A stretch of 64,000 nucleotides of DNA from Micromonospora inyonensis (GCF_900091415.1 NZ_FMHU01000002.1:3224001-3288000); one strand, 5' to 3'. Shown: positions 33,555 through 42,660, counted from the stretch's first letter. Program-made: numbers and translations. The notes: generated by a model from the letters alone, not told the origin.

Positions 33555-34841
33555 TCAGCAGACCACGTACTCGGGGCTGACCAGGCCGGCCGCGATCAGC
33601 TTGCGAGGCTGTCCGGCCAACGGGGTCAACGCGGTCCCGGTACGGTCGCTCCACCGGTCGACCACCAGTAGCCGGGCCAGCGCGTCGGCCCGCCCCTCAG
33701 GCGGCGCGGCCGACAGCCGGGCCAGCGCCGTCGGCGCGGCCATGCCCGCCACCGTGTCGGCCACACGGAGTCGGACCTGGAGCGCGGAGGTGGTCAGCCA
33801 GGCGGTGCCGGCCGGCCAGCCGCCCACGCTCGGTGGCCGCAGCGGCACCTGGTCCAGCGCGGCCAGGCCGGCGAGCAGTCGCCGCCGGCCCGCCTCGGGC
33901 AGGGTGGACGGCCGGACACCGAGCTGGCGCAACGCGCCGACCAGCCACTCGACCGGCTGCTTGACCAGGGTGCCCCGGGTCTGCGCGAAGGCCGGCGCGG
34001 TGAGGATCCGGCGCAGCGTGGTGACCGTGTCGGGGCCGGCGAGGTCGGCCGGCGGGGGCACGTCCGGGCCGGCGAAGCGGAACCAGAGCCGGCCCCCCAC
34101 GAAGCGCGCGGTCTCCGGCCGCTCCGCCAGCAGCTTCGCGTACGAGCCGGCGTCGAAGGCGGCCCGCTGGCCCAGGATGGTCTTCGGGCCGGGATCATGG
34201 CGACGGGCATCGAACCGGGCCGCTCCGGTTCGGCGGTCCACCACCCAACCGGTCAGTGCCCGGGCCCCCTCCTTCACGTCCACCTCGGTGTAGCCGCCGC
34301 CGTGACCGAGGGTGAACAGCTCCATCAGCTCGCGGGAGAGGTTCTCGTTGGGGGCCTTCCGGGTGTTGCGCTGTCCGTCCAGCCAGAGGAGCAGTGCCGG
34401 GTCCCGGACCATCGCGTCCACCAGTGGCGGCAGCGGTCCCCGCCCGTGCCGGCGCAGCGTCTCCAGCTGGCGGAGCATCAGCGGGGCGGACCGGACCTTC
34501 TGCACGCTGGTCGCCCAGTGGCCGTGCCAGAAGAAGAGCAGCTTCTCGCCGAGCTGGTCGTCGGTGGTGACCATCCGGTCGAGCCACCACTCGGTCAGCC
34601 GGCGCACCTGCGCCTGGCGTTCCTGGTTGGCCTGCTGGCGCTGTTCGCGACTCGACTCCCGGGTGAGCCGCGCGGCCGGGTTCGGGCCGAGGGCCGGCAG
34701 AGGCGGTCGGCCAGCCACGGGCTTGAGCAGTCGGTCGAGCGTGGCCGCGACGCCGATCCGCTCCGCCTCGTCCACCTCGTCAGCGGTCGGCCCGAACGTC
34801 GCCCGACGCAGTAGATGCGCCGCCGCTTCCCGCTCAGTCAT
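33555..34841 (-). CDS. DUF1800 family protein
   Basis: The 428-residue protein contains the DUF1800 signatures AAHLLRRATFGPTADEVDEA at the start, LLFFWHGHWATSVQKV near residue 100, the NENLSRELMELFTLG block near 165 and the C-terminal FLxSPEYVVC-like ending (LVSPEYVVC). It is co-transcribed with the DUF1501 gene. Start ATG 34841 is chosen from the MTEREAAAHLLRRATFG homology; the ribosome binding site is weak. Function is unknown. Confidence 0.9.
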   Translation of the reverse strand: MTEREAAAHLLRRATFGPTADEVDEAERIGVAATLDRLLKPVAGRPPLPALGPNPAARLTRESSREQRQQANQERQAQVRRLTEWWLDRMVTTDDQLGEKLLFFWHGHWATSVQKVRSAPLMLRQLETLRRHGRGPLPPLVDAMVRDPALLLWLDGQRNTRKAPNENLSRELMELFTLGHGGGYTEVDVKEGARALTGWVVDRRTGAARFDARRHDPGPKTILGQRAAFDAGSYAKLLAERPETARFVGGRLWFRFAGPDVPPPADLAGPDTVTTLRRILTAPAFAQTRGTLVKQPVEWLVGALRQLGVRPSTLPEAGRRRLLAGLAALDQVPLRPPSVGGWPAGTAWLTTSALQVRLRVADTVAGMAAPTALARLSAAPPEGRADALARLLVVDRWSDRTGTALTPLAGQPRKLIAAGLVSPEYVVC

Positions 34842-35176
34842 TCGATCGACGATAGCCGAGGCGTGTTCGGGTACGGTACGGACGCGGTACGACCGCCGTA
34901 CGACCAACGAGGACGCACGCGGAGCTCGGCACGCGGATCATCGCGCGCGGGTGCTGTCGAGCTGCCCCGTCTGTGCGGGCAGCTCCACAGCGTCCGTGGG
35001 GCCATCGTCCGGGCCACGGCCGGACATCACTGCCACCCGGCTCCGGTCCGACGACCGCCCTTCGGAGCAACGGACGGGCCACCTGTTCGGGGAGGTCGCG
35101 GCGCGCATCCTGGGGCGGGTGCCCCGCGCACCGCGGATCGGTACGGCGTCTCCGGCGGACCGCCGGACCGGGCCGG
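34842..35176. other. intergenic region without recognised gene
   Basis: I see no plausible coding frame, RNA gene or hairpin of note in these 335 nt. The left end holds the upstream region of the DUF1800 gene. The rest is high-GC with short open frames of unlikely composition. Confidence 0.4.
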
Positions 35177-35766
35177 TCAGTCCGCGCCGACCACCAGGAC
35201 GCTGGCCTCCTCGTCGTCAAGGGCCGCGACGAGCTGTTCCAGCGTCGCCGGTCCCTCGTGGTCGAGGATCAGGACCGGACGCAGATCGTCACCGCAGGGC
35301 TCGCCCTCCGGGCTCGACGCGGCCCGGTGGCCGGGACCCGGCAACAGCCCCGCCTGGTCGGCCAGGACCGCCGGGTCGATCCGGATCTCGCGACGCAGCA
35401 CGACGACCCGCCCGTCCGGGAGTTCCTCCAAGCCCAGCCCCGCGACGGTCCGGCGGAACTCCTCGTCGCGGTGCCGTACCGCTTCGGTGACGCGCTCGGG
35501 AGAGGTCACCAGCCGGACCACGAGCCGGTCGTCGGTGACCTCGACCCGGGCCCACAGGTCCATGGGGAGCAGGTAGAACACGCCCTGCTCGCCCTCGTGA
35601 CCGTAGTTGAACAGGCCGCAGGCCAGCTGCTCGTCGGCACCCCCCGGGTGTCGACGCCCAGGACGACGTTCACCTCGCCCGGCTCGGAGAGGGGCACGGC
35701 GGTGACCCACATCCGCACCGAGTCGTCACCGAGATGGGGCAGCGAGGGGCTCATGCGGATGATCAC
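35177..35766 (-). pseudogene. hypothetical protein gene split by a frameshift in a G6 tract
   Basis: On the minus strand one frame gives MSPSLPHLGDDSVRMWVTAV to VNVVLGVDTRG. A second frame gives ADEQLACGLFNYGHEGEQGV onward to the stop at 35177, ending VLVVGAD. They meet at six G residues (35640-35645 as C on the plus strand). Adding one G joins them as DTRGGADEQLACG into a single protein of about 190 residues. This may be a true frameshift, slippage or a base-call error. The family is not recognised. The start is ATG 35754 or GTG 35766. Confidence 0.65.
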
Positions 35767-35882
35767 ACCACAGGTCTCCGGCAGCGAGCTGACCGCCCGC
35801 TGGCGTGACTGGTGATCCCACCCGCCGGGTCGGCCGGCACCCCGCCGGGACCGATCCGCCGAGCGTCGGCTAGGAACGTCGC

Positions 35883-37517
35883 ATGCCCCGCTACCTGCTC
35901 TTTCCGGGCCGCCACCACCTGCTGACCCGGTTCCAGGCCGACTACCTCCGCCGGCTCGCCACCGACGGTGACGCCGCTCCGACCGACCGCGTCGACGGGG
36001 CTGCCGACCAGGCGACCGGCGACGGCGGCGGGGCCACCGTGATCTGGGCGGTCACCTCGGCCAACCACGAGAACACCCGGCGCAACCCGGTCCCCTACCA
36101 CCGGCGGGAGGCGGCGATCGAGCGGTTCAGCGTGCTCACCGGGCTCCGCTCAGTGGTGGTGCCGGTCTTCGACACCGCCGCGACCGACCGGTTCGCCGAG
36201 GTGACCCTCAAGAACGTGGCGGCGGCGACCGGGCGGGAGCTGACCCCGGCCGACACGGTGGTGGCCTGTTCCACGCCGGAGGTGGCCGCGATGTACGAGC
36301 GGCTCGGCTTCGCCATCGCCGGGGTGGAGGCCGAGGTCGAGCCGACCCCCGCCCGGCCCTGGGACGTGCTGCTGCGGCTGGCCGCCGGTGATCCGACGTG
36401 GCGGGAACTGGCCCACCCGGCGACCATCGACGTGTACCGCCGCTACCGGCTGGACGACCTGGTGCGGGCGGTGGTCAACGACCCGGTGGTCGGCGACGAG
36501 GGCGGGCTGACCGCCACCCGGGACTACCGGACGTACGCCGAGGCGTTCGCCGACGCCGCGCAGCGCAAGTGGTCGGCGGTCCGGGAACACGTACGGCCGG
36601 GACGGATCGTCGACGTCGGCTGCGGCGCGGGAGCCGTGCTGGAGCTGGCCGACCGGGAACCGGCGCTGCGGGAGAGCGACCTGATCGGCGTCGAGGTGGC
36701 CCGGCACCTGTTCGAGGAGTGCGTGCACAAGAAGGCGCAGGGGTTCTTCACCAACCCGAACGTCTTCTTCTACCGCCGCAACGTGCTCGGCGGGGCGGTG
36801 TTCGCGCCGCGCTCGGTGGACACCACGCTGACCTTCGCGCTGACCCACGAGATCTGGTCGTACGGCGACCGGATGGCGTCGCTGCGCCGGTTCGTGCAGG
36901 CCATCTACGACCACACGGTGCCCGGCGGGGTGTGGATCAACAGTGACGTGTGCGGACCGGACGGCCGGGACCGGACGGTGCGGTTACGCCTGTTCACCGA
37001 GGACGGCACGAACCCAGCGCAGCCCCGTACCGACCTGGCGTCCCTGCCACCGGAGGAGGTGGCGGCGTACGTCGGTGGCCTGTCGACCCGGGCCCGGCTG
37101 GACCAGTTCGCCGTCGACTACCGGTTCCCGTTCACCTACCGTCCCGTGCCCGACGCGGCGGGCACGGTCCCCGGCAGGACGGACGCGCGGGAGATGGACC
37201 CCGGGACGGCCCCGGCCGGGGCGGTCGTCGAGCTGACGCTCGGCGACGCGATGGATTTCCTCACCCGCAAGGACTACACCGACAACTGGCTGTCGGAGAC
37301 CCGGGAGCAGTTCTGCGGCCTCGAGTACGCCGACTGGAAGGCGCTCCTCGCCGACGTCGGCTTCGAGGTCGACCCGGCCAGCAGCCCGAGCCGCAACAAC
37401 TGGATCGTCACCAACCGTCTCGCCCCGGTCGCCTCGCTGTCCACCACTGACGGCCAGTCGATGGACTGGCCGGTCACCCACGTGTTCCTGGTCGCCCGCC
37501 GTCCGGTCAACACCTGA
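35883..37517 (+). CDS. nucleotidyltransferase-like domain fused to a SAM methyltransferase domain
   Basis: Residues 1-150 resemble an NMNAT-like HIGH-fold domain: YLLFPGRHHLLTRFQADYL at the start, then VIWAVTSANHENTRRNPVPY and a helix, like the S-A-x-x-x-x-x-x-NP block of these enzymes. Residues 205-350 form a class I methyltransferase with IVDVGCGAGAVLEL near 243 and LIGVEVARHLFEEC near 267. The rest (to 544) extends the methyltransferase with FLTRKDYTDNWLSETREQF. The reaction is unknown; the pairing implies that a nucleotide-type substrate may be adenylylated and methylated. It is monocistronic and followed by a strong terminator. Confidence 0.7.
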   Translation: MPRYLLFPGRHHLLTRFQADYLRRLATDGDAAPTDRVDGAADQATGDGGGATVIWAVTSANHENTRRNPVPYHRREAAIERFSVLTGLRSVVVPVFDTAATDRFAEVTLKNVAAATGRELTPADTVVACSTPEVAAMYERLGFAIAGVEAEVEPTPARPWDVLLRLAAGDPTWRELAHPATIDVYRRYRLDDLVRAVVNDPVVGDEGGLTATRDYRTYAEAFADAAQRKWSAVREHVRPGRIVDVGCGAGAVLELADREPALRESDLIGVEVARHLFEECVHKKAQGFFTNPNVFFYRRNVLGGAVFAPRSVDTTLTFALTHEIWSYGDRMASLRRFVQAIYDHTVPGGVWINSDVCGPDGRDRTVRLRLFTEDGTNPAQPRTDLASLPPEEVAAYVGGLSTRARLDQFAVDYRFPFTYRPVPDAAGTVPGRTDAREMDPGTAPAGAVVELTLGDAMDFLTRKDYTDNWLSETREQFCGLEYADWKALLADVGFEVDPASSPSRNNWIVTNRLAPVASLSTTDGQSMDWPVTHVFLVARRPVNT

Positions 37518-37519
37518 CG

Positions 37520-37552
37520 GGCGGTGGCAGGGGTCCCCTGCCACCGCCTTTT
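37520..37552 (+). terminator. intrinsic terminator after the fusion gene
   Basis: GGCGGTGGCAGGGG (37520-37533) and its exact complement (37535-37548) form a 14-bp stem followed by TTTT. It lies 3 nt after the upstream stop codon. Confidence 0.85.
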
Positions 37553-37601
37553 GTCGTGACGGCCCGTACGGACGTTGCCGTGGTGCAACTACGATCCGGG
37601 G

Positions 37602-38816
37602 ATGGTTCGCGGAAAGGCTATGGGCGACGAGCAGCGGTTGCGCCGCATCGAGGCGGTGACGGATGCTACCCTGTCCCGCCTCGACGCCGCCGATCTCTTC
37701 GACGAACTGCTAGACCGGGTCCGCGAACTGCTCAAAGTCGACACCGCCGCCATCCTGCTGCTCGACACCCGCGCCCGGCAACTCGTGGCCACCGCGGCCA
37801 GAGGGCTGGAGGAGGAGATCCGGCAGGGCTTCCGCGTCTCGATCGGCCGGGGGTTCGCCGGCCGGATCGCCCTCACCCGGCGACCGGTGGTCGTCGACCA
37901 CGTCGCCCCCGACACGGTCGTCAACCCGGTCCTGCTGCACACCGGTGTCCAGTCCCTGCTCGGCGTGCCGATCATCGAACGCGACGACCTCGTCGGCGTC
38001 CTGCACGTCGGCACCCTCACGCCACGTCGTTTCACCGCCGACGACATCCGCCTCCTCGAACTGGTCGCCGACCGCGTCCGGCTGGCCCTTCCCGCCCGCG
38101 AGAACAGCCTGGACCAGAACGCCGCGCTCGCGCTGCAACGCAGCCTGATCCCCACCGAACTGCCCGACGTACCCGGTCTCGAACTCGCCGCCCGGTACGT
38201 GCCGGGTCATGCCTCGGGCGTGGGCGGTGACTGGTACGACGTCTTCACGCTCCCCTCGGGCTGGCTGGGCATGGTCGTGGGCGACGTGTCGGGTCACGGA
38301 CTCCAGTCCGCGGTGGTGATGGGACGGGTTCGCAGCGCCCTGCGGGCGTACGCCCTGGTCTGCGACGACCCGGCCGAGGCGCTGACCCTGCTCGACCGGA
38401 AGGTGGTCCACTTCGAGGCCGGCAACCTGACCACCGCGCTCTACGCGATGATCTCCCCAGACGGTTCCGCCATGCACGTCTCCCTGGCCGGTCACCCCCG
38501 CCCGGTCCTGGCCGTACCGGGTCGGCCGAACACCGTACTCGACGTGCACATCGACCCCCCGCTCGGCATCGGGCGCCTGCTGCCGAAACGGCACACCACC
38601 CGGGTCGACTTCCTGCCCGGCGCGGTCCTGGTCTCCTACACCGACGGGCTCGTCGAGCGTCGCGGCGAGGTGTACGACGTCGGTGTCGCCCGGCTGATGG
38701 CGGCCATCCCGCTGGCCCCCGTCGAAACCGTGTGTGCGACCGTGATGGCGACCCTCGACGTCGAACACCCGTCCGACGACATCGCCCTGCTGGCGGTGCG
38801 GAGACTTCCGGTCTAG
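37602..38816 (+). CDS. GAF domain PP2C-type (SpoIIE) serine/threonine phosphatase
   Basis: The 404-residue protein has a GAF domain (about 25-165: LFDELLDRVRELLKVDTAAIL, GRGFAGRIALTRRPVVV, SLLGVPIIERDDLVGVLHVG) and a SpoIIE/RsbU phosphatase domain (about 180-400) with GGDWYDVFTLPSG, the metal-binding VVGDVSGHGLQSA, LAGHPRPV, YTDGLVERRGEVYD and SDDIALLAV. Such proteins dephosphorylate anti-anti-sigma factors in response to signals bound by GAF. ATG 37602 is used; ATG 37620 is an alternative. No partner switch genes are adjacent. Confidence 0.9.
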   Translation: MVRGKAMGDEQRLRRIEAVTDATLSRLDAADLFDELLDRVRELLKVDTAAILLLDTRARQLVATAARGLEEEIRQGFRVSIGRGFAGRIALTRRPVVVDHVAPDTVVNPVLLHTGVQSLLGVPIIERDDLVGVLHVGTLTPRRFTADDIRLLELVADRVRLALPARENSLDQNAALALQRSLIPTELPDVPGLELAARYVPGHASGVGGDWYDVFTLPSGWLGMVVGDVSGHGLQSAVVMGRVRSALRAYALVCDDPAEALTLLDRKVVHFEAGNLTTALYAMISPDGSAMHVSLAGHPRPVLAVPGRPNTVLDVHIDPPLGIGRLLPKRHTTRVDFLPGAVLVSYTDGLVERRGEVYDVGVARLMAAIPLAPVETVCATVMATLDVEHPSDDIALLAVRRLPV

Positions 38817-38865
38817 GAACCACGCGGCACGACCGGCTACGCGCTCCCGCCCCCGGCCGCCGGAG

Positions 38866-39525
38866 CTACCCGCCGCAGTTGTTGCTGGTCCGCCGGACCG
38901 TGTACTCGGTGTCGTCGTGGGTGATGCCGGACGGCACCCCGTCGAAGTGGGCTTCCACCTTCTCCCACCCCCGCCGCTGCTCGTAGTGCAGGTGCGGGGC
39001 GCCGGAGTTGCCGGTGCTGCCGACCTTACCGATCTGCTCGCCCTGCTCGACCCGCTGACCGACCTCGACCATGGGCGGTTCGAGCAGGTGGAGGTACTGC
39101 GTCTCCCACCGGCCACCGTGGTCGATCTTCACCCAGTAGCCGCCGCCCCGCCCACGCGGCCCCTCCGGGTCCTGGGGGGTACGGCCACCCACCGAGCCGT
39201 TGACGCCCGCCTCGGTGACCCGGCCGCCGTAGGACGCGAGCACCGGCCTCCCCCACGCCTCCCCCTCGACGGGGAACAGGTCGACGTCGTAGTCGTCGTG
39301 TCCGGGGTAGGTGCCGAGTTGCCAGGTCTCGCCGCACGCGACGGGGAGTTGGAACAGCGGACGCGGCCCCGGGGGCCGGACGAGCGGCACGACGACCACG
39401 GCGACGGCGACCAGGGCCGCCACCGCGCCGAGCGCCAGGACGACGAGGGCGACACGGTTCCGGCGGGGATGGTGACTACGCGGTCGGGGCGGTTGGCCAG
39501 TCACCGCTCCGAGGATGCCAGACAT
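38866..39525 (-). CDS. M23 family metallopeptidase, membrane-anchored
   Basis: The 219-residue protein has a short basic N-terminus, one transmembrane helix near residues 25-48 (VALVVLALGAVAALVAVAVV) and an M23/lysostaphin-like domain: YPGHDDYDVDL with the first His and Asp, RPVLASYGGRVTEAGVNGSVGG, WVKIDHGGRWETQYLHL, and the zinc HxH in GAPHLHYEQ near 188. These enzymes cut peptidoglycan cross-bridges. It is convergent to the phosphatase gene. The start ATG 39525 lacks a clear ribosome binding site. Confidence 0.85.
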   Translation of the reverse strand: MSGILGAVTGQPPRPRSHHPRRNRVALVVLALGAVAALVAVAVVVVPLVRPPGPRPLFQLPVACGETWQLGTYPGHDDYDVDLFPVEGEAWGRPVLASYGGRVTEAGVNGSVGGRTPQDPEGPRGRGGGYWVKIDHGGRWETQYLHLLEPPMVEVGQRVEQGEQIGKVGSTGNSGAPHLHYEQRRGWEKVEAHFDGVPSGITHDDTEYTVRRTSNNCGG

Positions 39526-39702
39526 CGGCAAGACGCGCGGCCCGCGCCAGGAGTGCCCGCTCCGGTCGGTTCGACCCTCCGCCCGATTCGCCACTGTTGG
39601 TGAACGGCCGGTGACGACTTCTACAGTGGATGGCCATGGTCCGACCGGGTGCTCCGGTACGGCGAGCTGCGCTGTCTGCCACACGTCAACGGGAGGTGTC
39701 AC

Positions 39703-40825
39703 GTGCTCTACAGCCTCGACAGGGGGATCCGCCCGTTGTCCGCGCTGGCCGGCGAGGTCTACCGGAGGGTCAGGACGCGCCTCGACGGAGCCAGGGTCCG
39801 GGAGAGCGCCCGGCAACTGCCCGGCGTGCGGATGGACAAGACGGTGTTGTCGACTCTGACCCCGAAGGACGCCGACGACCTCTCGCGCTACCTGCTGTCG
39901 CCCGATTTCGACCACGTGACCTTCGGGTACGCCCTGCACCGCCGCCTGAGCTGGGGCAGCGGGCACCGACAGTACGAGGAGATCGTCACGGCGGTCCGCG
40001 CCGAGATCATCGAAGGGCTACGCCACTTCACCCGGATCGAGGCCGTTGACCGGACGCTGCTGGCGGACGTCCTGCTGCGCCTCGGGGGGCGGCCGCGCTG
40101 CGCGACAACCCCATGAAGATCCTGTTGTCCGAGGCAGCACCGGAAAACCTTGAGATGATCCGCCGTGCCGTGGTCGAGGCCATGGCCAAGGAACTGCTGA
40201 GCCGCCCCTCCAGCACGATCGCGTTCGCCGTTCACCTCCGGTACTACCTCCAGTCGGCGTCATCGAAGCGACTCGGCTTCTGGATGTCGTGCCGCTCCGG
40301 CTCGGCACGCTCCCGGCTCCGGTGACCGGGCTTTTGATCCACCCCGGAGACCCGTCCCCGACGGGACGGAGTGCTCACGCTCTGGGCCGGGTACTCATGG
40401 AGGCCGACCGCCCGTGGGCCGAGAAGCTACCCGGGCAGATCGTCGCCCCCGCCCTCGCGGCGATCGTCGGGCTGGTGGACATCGACCTGGTGGCGCACGA
40501 CCTGGAAGTCAGGACCCTGCTGTCACTGCCGTTCCTGGAGTGGGTCGCCCATCCGATGCGTCGCGAGCTGACCTCACAACTCGGGAAGAACGTCGACCTC
40601 AACGAACGGCTCGTCCGCGACATCCGGATGCACCGGCTCGTCCGCGCGCGACGCGACGGTCAGGGCCAGGGCAGAGTCGTCTCGCACTACCGGCAGGCGG
40701 GCTGCGGTGACGAGTTCGTGCGGTTCCTCACCCGGTGGGTCGAAGGTGGCCTGGACACCATCGACTCCGCGGTCGTCTCCGTGCCGACCCAGTACTCCGC
40801 GTCGGTGGTGGTTCTCAGCGATTAA
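39703..40825 (+). pseudogene. unknown gene with two frameshifts, ending at the IS605-type element
   Basis: Three consecutive frames read as one protein. The first runs LYSLDRGIRPLSALAGEVY to TLLADVLLRLGG (from GTG 39703, GGGAGG 6 nt upstream). The second runs AAALRDNPMKILLSEAAPEN to AFAVHLRYYL. The third runs VGVIEATRLLDVVPLRLG to QYSASVVVLSD. Joining needs one added base at the G6 tract 40084-40089 and one near 40249. The restored length would be about 374 residues, mostly helical. No family is recognised. The TAA at 40823 overlaps the tnpB stop, so the natural 3' end may be lost to the insertion. Confidence 0.6.
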
Positions 40826-40960
40826 CGATCCCCACGAATGAATCCGGGGGATTTTCCTCCGGGGCCAGGCCCTGGATTCCCAGCTCGGACCGCACCTGAT
40901 CCACCGTCCCGGAAGGAGGCGATCAGATGTCTTACGTCGTCGGCACTGGCACGGTCGCGT
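40802..40960 (-). ncRNA. predicted omega-RNA overlapping the 3' end of tnpB
   Basis: TnpB proteins use an RNA derived from the 3' end of their own gene and the transposon end, with a guide taken from the flanking DNA. Here the last roughly 120 nt of tnpB contain GC-rich hairpins and the element end near 40822. The 20 nt at 40802-40821, read on the minus strand, would be the guide. The extent is inferred from the family, not seen directly. Confidence 0.4.
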
Positions 40961-42042
40961 TCGGCCGTGGCGAGGATCGTCCTCGCGGCGTTTCGGTCGC
41001 GGCATGCGGTATAGCCGCATGCCGCGCACTCGAAGGTACGGATACCCAGTCCGAGGCGAAGATTGGCTCTCTCGCCGCACTCGGAGCAGGTCATCGTGGT
41101 GTAGGCGGGCGGTACCAGCACCACCTTGCGGCCCGCCCGCGTACCACGCTCGATCAGTTCTTTCTTACATGCGCCGATCGCCGCGTCGGCCGCTTTGCGG
41201 GCCATCGTGGTGCGGGCGAGGAATGTCGGCTTGAAGTCCTCGACCGCGATCAGCGCGTGGTGGTCAGTGACGTTCTTGGCCCAGACGCGGGCGTCGTGGG
41301 TGTTCTGTCGGGCGGCCTTTGTCGCGACCCGGGCGGCCTGCCGCTTCGCGGTCTGGTAGCCCTTCGACGGGGCGTGTCCCTTGGGACGACGGCGGCGGGC
41401 CATCGTGCGCTGGGCCTTGGCCATCTCGGCGGCGCACCGGCGGCGATGGCCGAGGTGCGGCAGGTCGAACGCCGGGTCGGTCGTGGCGGCGGTGGTCTTG
41501 ACGCCCCAGTCGACGCCGATACCCGGCGAGTCCGACTCGGGTGCGGTGGTGATCTCACGGCGGACCACGAACGAGGCGTACCAGTGGCCGAGGGTGTCTT
41601 GGTAGACGCGCACGCTGGTCGGCTCGGACGGCAGTTCCCGCGACCAGACGACCGCAACGGTCACCGTGCCCGGCAGGCACAGCCGGCCGTCTTTGATCCG
41701 GAAGCCGCGGGTGGTGTACTCCAGGGTCGGCAGCGAGTCCTTGAGCCGCTTGACCTTCGGTCGGCCCCGGCCCTTGACCGTGAACGAGTGGGCCAGGGCG
41801 GCACCATAGGTGCGCAGTGTCTGCTGCTGTGCGACCTGCGATCCCTCGCGCAGCCAGGCATGACGGCTGCGGGCCTCGGCCAGCAGTTTCGACAGCCTCC
41901 CGAACGTCGGCTTGCGGCCGGTCTTCTGCTGGTGCACAGCTTCGTTCCACAACCACCGGCACCGGCCCCACTCGTCGAGCAGTGCGGCCTGCGCGATACG
42001 GCCGGGCCGCAGGCGACAGGTGTAACGCACTGTCTCGTCCAC
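40822..42042 (-). CDS. tnpB: TnpB, IS605-type RNA-guided RuvC nuclease
   Basis: The 406-residue protein has the TnpB plan: an N-terminal helical part (VRYTCRLRPGRIAQAALLDEWG), then RuvC motifs with Asp in GIGVDWGVKTTA near residue 187, Glu in IAVEDFKPTF near 271, a four-cysteine zinc finger (TCSECGERANL ... FECAACGYTA near 320) and the last Asp in CRDRNAART near 350. All catalytic residues are present, so it could be an active guide-dependent nuclease. The GTG start at 42042 is close to the divergent tnpA start. The C-terminus GKSPGFIRGDR is encoded by the element's end hairpin. Confidence 0.9.
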   Translation of the reverse strand: MDETVRYTCRLRPGRIAQAALLDEWGRCRWLWNEAVHQQKTGRKPTFGRLSKLLAEARSRHAWLREGSQVAQQQTLRTYGAALAHSFTVKGRGRPKVKRLKDSLPTLEYTTRGFRIKDGRLCLPGTVTVAVVWSRELPSEPTSVRVYQDTLGHWYASFVVRREITTAPESDSPGIGVDWGVKTTAATTDPAFDLPHLGHRRRCAAEMAKAQRTMARRRRPKGHAPSKGYQTAKRQAARVATKAARQNTHDARVWAKNVTDHHALIAVEDFKPTFLARTTMARKAADAAIGACKKELIERGTRAGRKVVLVPPAYTTMTCSECGERANLRLGLGIRTFECAACGYTACRDRNAARTILATAERDRASADDVRHLIASFRDGGSGAVRAGNPGPGPGGKSPGFIRGDR

Positions 42043-42080
42043 CCCGAACACTATACACCACAAAGCTATATAGTCTCGGC

Positions 42081-42476
42081 GTGGACGAGGTCAGGTCGAA
42101 CAACAACGTCGTGTACCGCTGCCACTACCACGTCGTCTGGTGCCCGAAGTACCGGCGCAAGGTCATCGACGGCACGGTGGACGAGCGGCTCAAAGAGATC
42201 ATCCGCGAGGTTTGCGCCGAGCGGAACGCACCGATCGAGGCGATCGAGACGATGCCCGACCACGTGCAGCTGCTCGTGGTCGTGGACCCGCAGTACGGCA
42301 TCCACCGCCTGGTCAAGCAGATCAAGGGTCGATCCTCCCGTCTGCTGCGCCAGGAGTTCCTGCACCTCAAGTCCCGGATGCCGACCCTGTGGACCAACTC
42401 GTACTTCGTCGCCACGACCGGCGGCGCCACTTCGGAGGTGGTCAAGAGGTATGTCGAGAACCAGCGCAACGTGTGA
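42081..42476 (+). CDS. tnpA: TnpA, IS200/IS605 Y1 transposase with HUQ in place of HUH
   Basis: The 131-residue protein has the Y1 transposase pattern: NNVVYRCHYHVVWCPKYRRKV at the start (shown here by its key HYHVVWCPKYR motif), AIETMPDHVQLLV near residue 59, LVKQIKGRSSRLLRQEF near 80 and the catalytic Tyr in VVKRYVENQ near 124. The metal-binding HUH motif, normally H-V-H in MPDHVHLLV, reads H-V-Q (CAG at 42268-42270). The tyrosine is intact. The missing second His may impair single-strand cleavage. GTG start. Confidence 0.85.
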   Translation: MDEVRSNNNVVYRCHYHVVWCPKYRRKVIDGTVDERLKEIIREVCAERNAPIEAIETMPDHVQLLVVVDPQYGIHRLVKQIKGRSSRLLRQEFLHLKSRMPTLWTNSYFVATTGGATSEVVKRYVENQRNV

Positions 42477-42660
42477 CCAGACGCCCATCCGCCTTGGCAG
42501 CGAATGGGCTATCCCTGACCTGCTCCGCAGGGGTTCCGTTTCCTCCCCACGGCCAAAGCCGGGGGTTTCCACGGAAGACATCCGATGACCACGGAACCGG
42601 GCACGGTGGTTCGTTGCTGCGGGAACGCGGGAGAGTACCGGGACATCGCGGTCCGCCCCC

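Larger units (their letters stand above)
40822..42585. mobile_element. IS605-type insertion sequence with divergent tnpA and tnpB
   Basis: The element holds a tnpB-type gene (minus) and a tnpA-type gene (plus) transcribed away from each other across 38 bp of AT-rich DNA. Both ends carry the imperfect subterminal hairpins expected of the family: GAATGAATCCGGGGGATT at 40839-40856 and the CCCCACGGCCAAAGCCGGGGG run at 42546-42566. No target-site duplication is expected for Y1 transposases, so the exact ends are approximate. It sits next to a broken gene on the left. Confidence 0.75.
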
